Made by a program: the position numbers and the translations under genes. The notes below the pieces were generated by a model. That model saw only the letters and a list, made by a program, of their open reading frames with translations, had not been told where the DNA came from and searched no databases. DNA of 16,351 bases from an uncultured Mailhella sp. (GTDB lineage Bacteria > Desulfobacterota > Desulfovibrionia > Desulfovibrionales > Desulfovibrionaceae). The stretch is from NCBI GenBank assembly GCA_910577155.1, contig CAJTMS010000048.1:1-16351 (forward strand), read 5' to 3'. Below, one piece after another: positions 14,376-16,351 of the stretch. Numbering within the stretch: the stretch's first letter is position 1; each line of letters begins with the position of its first letter.

Positions 14376-14735
14376 ATGAAAAAACTAGGTGTTATTCGCT
14401 GTCAGCAAACAGAAGATATGTGCCCCGGCACAAGGGATTTTACAACAGCACAAGAAGGTTCCGGTTCCCTTGCAGAAAATGGCATTGGAGCATGTGAGAT
14501 AGTTGGGTTTGTAAGCTGCGGCGGCTGCCCGGGAAAAAAGGCAGTAACCCGTGCACAAATGCTTCGTGACCGCGGTGCAGAGGTTATTATGCTTGCCTCC
14601 TGTATTGGAAAGGGAACTCCTATTGGTTTCCCCTGTCCCAATAAGGGGCTTATGTTAAAAGCTATTAAAGCAAAACTGGGTGAAGATTTCCCCGTTTTGG
14701 ATTACAGCCATGAACCGTCCGGCAAAAAATGCTGA
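14376..14735 (+). CDS. CGGC-domain cysteine-rich protein
   Basis: This small cytoplasmic protein of 119 residues matches the CGGC domain family (PF08821), whose function is not established; metal binding has been proposed from the conserved cysteines. It has eight cysteines: 9 (in VIRCQQTEDMC), 16, 40, 48 and 51 (in VSCGGCPGKK), 76 (in LASCIGKG), 87 (in GFPCPNKG) and the C-terminal residue 119. There is no signal peptide. A longer frame begins at 14313, but AGGA at 14366-14369 stands 6 bases before the ATG at 14376, and the sequence MKKLGVIRC is the usual family start. The gene is divergent from the citrate synthase-like gene, sharing its upstream region, and converges on a diguanylate cyclase. 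A redox or metal role is inference only. Confidence 0.8.
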   Translation: MKKLGVIRCQQTEDMCPGTRDFTTAQEGSGSLAENGIGACEIVGFVSCGGCPGKKAVTRAQMLRDRGAEVIMLASCIGKGTPIGFPCPNKGLMLKAIKAKLGEDFPVLDYSHEPSGKKC

Positions 14736-14770
14736 TTTTGGATACGTTTTCTTCGCTGAAAAATCAATAT

Positions 14771-14799
14771 AAAAAGCCCATATAAACATGAGCTTTTTT
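14771..14799. terminator. Hairpin terminator between convergent genes
   Basis: AAAAAGCCCAT, loop ATAAAC, ATGAGCTTTTTT form a stem with one C/A mismatch on the plus-strand RNA. The same position is a G-U wobble on the minus-strand RNA. The hairpin is thus somewhat stronger for the diguanylate cyclase gene (stop at 14834) but has T tracts in both directions and can serve both genes. Confidence 0.6.
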
Positions 14800-14833
14800 G
14801 TATTATTTTTATCAATAAAATACTTGAGTGCAA

Positions 14834-16195
14834 TTATTCTTTTCTTTTTGCGGATCCTTTGATTATTTTATACTGTTCCTTGTCTGCATACATTTTTTTA
14901 TCTGCAATATGGATAAGTTCATCAATGTTGTGCCCGTCATGGGGATAATGTGCTATTCCCATGCTAAAGGAAATTTTGAACGTATCGTCATTGACGAGTT
15001 TTGTAGCTTGTAAGGATTGATGTATTTCATGAAAGTTTTTATCTATTTCTTCGTCAGTTACTTCACCTTGAATAAGCAAAATAAACTCATCTCCTCCGAT
15101 ACGTCCAAATGCATACGAAAAATCTTGGGTACGCAGCAGTACTTCTTTGGTAAAATGAAGCAAAACATTGTCGCCCACTGCATGTCCAAAGGTATCATTG
15201 ATATATTTAAAATCATTTAAATCAAAGAAGAAAAGATAAAATGGTTTATTTGCATCGACAAGACCTGTTAATGTTTCAAAAAGCCCGCGTCTGTTGAGCA
15301 GCCCTGTTAAAGGATCTTTATTGACAATTTCTTCCAGTTGATGACGGATACTCCCCAGATCTTGGGCATGCTGGATAAGTGCAGTAATCAGCAGGCTGCC
15401 GATAACACCTATAAAAATATAAACCCAAGATTCAAGATATTGGTACCAGAATTTAATGGGAGAAACGCAGAATGTCCACTCAGCATTTAAAATCTGAAGC
15501 GGTACTTCAATATAGGGTGTATTTGCATTGAAAAATGGGCTTGCGGCAATAACTTGCCGTTGGTTTGTATCGGGATTGATTCTCCATATTTCATAGCCAA
15601 GCCCGCGCTCACTCAAGCTATTGAGTTCCGCACCGTCCAAAGCCTGCGGAAATTTGAGGGTAACAGAAACCAGTCCCCAAAAATATTCTGTTCCGTCTTC
15701 CTGAGGAAGATAAATAGGCAAACGCCCAACGATTGCCTCACCGCCCTGTACGAGAGGGAAGGGTCCGCCTAAAACCATTTCTCTTGTTTCTTTGGCTTGC
15801 ATTGCTTCTTTATTGCCGGCACCCTCGGAAAAGAAATCTAAACCAAGGACAGCTTCGTTGCCTTCACGGGGATAAACGTCCTGTACAATGCCGTTTGGGG
15901 CAAGAAGTACATTTAAAATAGCAGGATCATCAACTATGGCAAGGGCAGCTTTTTCAAAATTAACAATTTCTCCGTTATTTTGAATAATAAGAGAGGACAA
16001 AGCTTGTGTTTTGTACAGAAGTTTGGACAGCACGTTGGTAATCTTAGTACTTTGGTTGAGGATAATCATCTCAATCCGGCTTTGTTCTATTTCAAATTTG
16101 CGCTGGACAAGAAATAAACTGGCAGCAGTGCTTAAAAACAGCAGGATACAAAGAAGGATAAGAGAGCGCCTTGAGAAAAAATTGAACAGGAACAT
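14834..16195 (-). CDS. Membrane-anchored diguanylate cyclase with periplasmic sensor region
   Basis: This protein makes the second messenger c-di-GMP from two GTP. From the ATG at 16195 it has 453 residues. Membrane segment one is at about 11-31. A periplasmic region of about 225 residues follows and resembles a CHASE domain (VYPREGNEAVLGLDFF, then GGPFPLVQGGEAIVGRLPIYL). Membrane segment two is at about 256-277, and a GGDEF domain begins at NKDPLTGLLNRR. The metal and nucleotide motif DLNDFKYINDTFGHAVGD and the active-site GGDEF (367-371) are intact, so the enzyme should be active. RTQD (355-358) resembles an inhibitory RxxD site but lies eight residues before GGDEF instead of the usual five. 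AAGGAG 5 bases upstream decides the start; the frame opens at 16222. No EAL domain is present. The sensed ligand is unknown. Confidence 0.9.
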   Translation of the reverse strand: MFLFNFFSRRSLILLCILLFLSTAASLFLVQRKFEIEQSRIEMIILNQSTKITNVLSKLLYKTQALSSLIIQNNGEIVNFEKAALAIVDDPAILNVLLAPNGIVQDVYPREGNEAVLGLDFFSEGAGNKEAMQAKETREMVLGGPFPLVQGGEAIVGRLPIYLPQEDGTEYFWGLVSVTLKFPQALDGAELNSLSERGLGYEIWRINPDTNQRQVIAASPFFNANTPYIEVPLQILNAEWTFCVSPIKFWYQYLESWVYIFIGVIGSLLITALIQHAQDLGSIRHQLEEIVNKDPLTGLLNRRGLFETLTGLVDANKPFYLFFFDLNDFKYINDTFGHAVGDNVLLHFTKEVLLRTQDFSYAFGRIGGDEFILLIQGEVTDEEIDKNFHEIHQSLQATKLVNDDTFKISFSMGIAHYPHDGHNIDELIHIADKKMYADKEQYKIIKGSAKRKE

Positions 16196-16200
16196 AGGAA

Positions 16201-16206
16201 CTCCTT
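16201..16206 (-). promoter_or_regulatory. Ribosome binding site that decides the diguanylate cyclase start
   Basis: AAGGAG on the minus strand, 5 bases before the ATG at 16195, lies inside the longer reading frame that opens at 16222. The shorter start also begins cleanly at the membrane anchor. Confidence 0.65.
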
Positions 16207-16326
16207 TTCGAGCATAGGGCATGAGGTTTTATCAAAATGACAGCCGCGCGGGAAGCAGTATTAACTATACTCTTCGTAACCGGATATTAGAGCGGTTCCG
16301 CATAATATTCATAATTTTTATTTTCT

Positions 16327-16349
16327 TTGGGGGAAATGATTTCCCCCAA
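16327..16349. repeat. Perfect palindrome with 11-bp arms
   Basis: TTGGGGGAAAT, one central G, ATTTCCCCCAA. The arms are perfectly complementary, and the sequence lies about 130 bases upstream of the diguanylate cyclase gene. Its right-arm sequence ATTTCCCCCA is also bases 1-10 of the window. It could be a terminator stem of a gene beyond the edge, or a dispersed palindromic element. The flank that would show a T tract is cut off. Confidence 0.5.
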
Positions 16350-16351
16350 TC

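Noticed and set aside
16280..16305. Short hairpin GCGG-TT-CCGC upstream of the diguanylate cyclase gene
   Set aside because: Four-base arms with a two-base loop and no T tract are too weak to support a terminator or operator.

Overview
The window is about 16.3 kb of densely packed bacterial chromosome with a GC content that looks like the low-to-mid 40s by eye. It carries 14 protein-coding genes and no gap above 300 bases. I see no tRNA, rRNA, CRISPR array, transposase or phage gene. The gene content points to an anaerobic sulfidogenic Deltaproteobacterium (Desulfobacterota), most likely Desulfovibrionaceae. The evidence is the archaeal-type entry into the shikimate pathway next to pheA, a predicted Re-citrate synthase, NikR and FolE2. 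The moderate GC would fit a host-associated lineage such as Taurinivorans or a Lawsonia-like organism. That placement is inference, not proof.

Region 1 (about 1-5130, plus strand) is a tight five-gene run. It starts with 2-amino-3,7-dideoxy-D-threo-hept-6-ulosonate synthase, 3-dehydroquinate synthase II and chorismate mutase/prephenate dehydratase (early shikimate pathway, then phenylalanine). It continues without a gap into bioA and bioD of biotin synthesis. The junctions are stop/start overlaps or a few bases, so one transcript probably covers all five.

Region 2 (5086-7594, minus strand) is bioF-bioG-bioC. These supply the pimeloyl chain (BioC methylation, BioG de-esterification) and the first ring-assembly step (BioF). 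This operon converges on bioAD and the two 3' coding ends overlap by 45 bp. Together the two arms encode every dedicated biotin step seen in BioC/BioG organisms except BioB.

Region 3 (7595-9206) has a divergent promoter region and a 474-residue IT-superfamily transporter of the NhaD/CitMHS_2 sort. It ends at a strong bidirectional terminator.

Region 4 (9300-14223, minus strand) is a probable five-gene operon: a Re-citrate synthase-like enzyme fused to a C-terminal Cache-like sensor domain, an exported DsbA-family thiol oxidoreductase, RibF, NikR and FolE2. The fusion enzyme is the most unusual gene in the window.

Region 5 (14224-16351) has a small cysteine-rich CGGC-domain protein divergent from the citrate synthase gene. 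A convergent membrane-anchored diguanylate cyclase follows, with a weak bidirectional hairpin between the two. A perfect 11-bp-arm palindrome lies at the right edge, and its right arm sequence also forms the first ten bases of the window.

Annotated starts were moved from the longest ORF to the codon best served by a Shine-Dalgarno sequence or family length. This affects seven genes: ADH synthase, bioA, bioC, bioG, dsbA-like, CGGC and the GGDEF gene.
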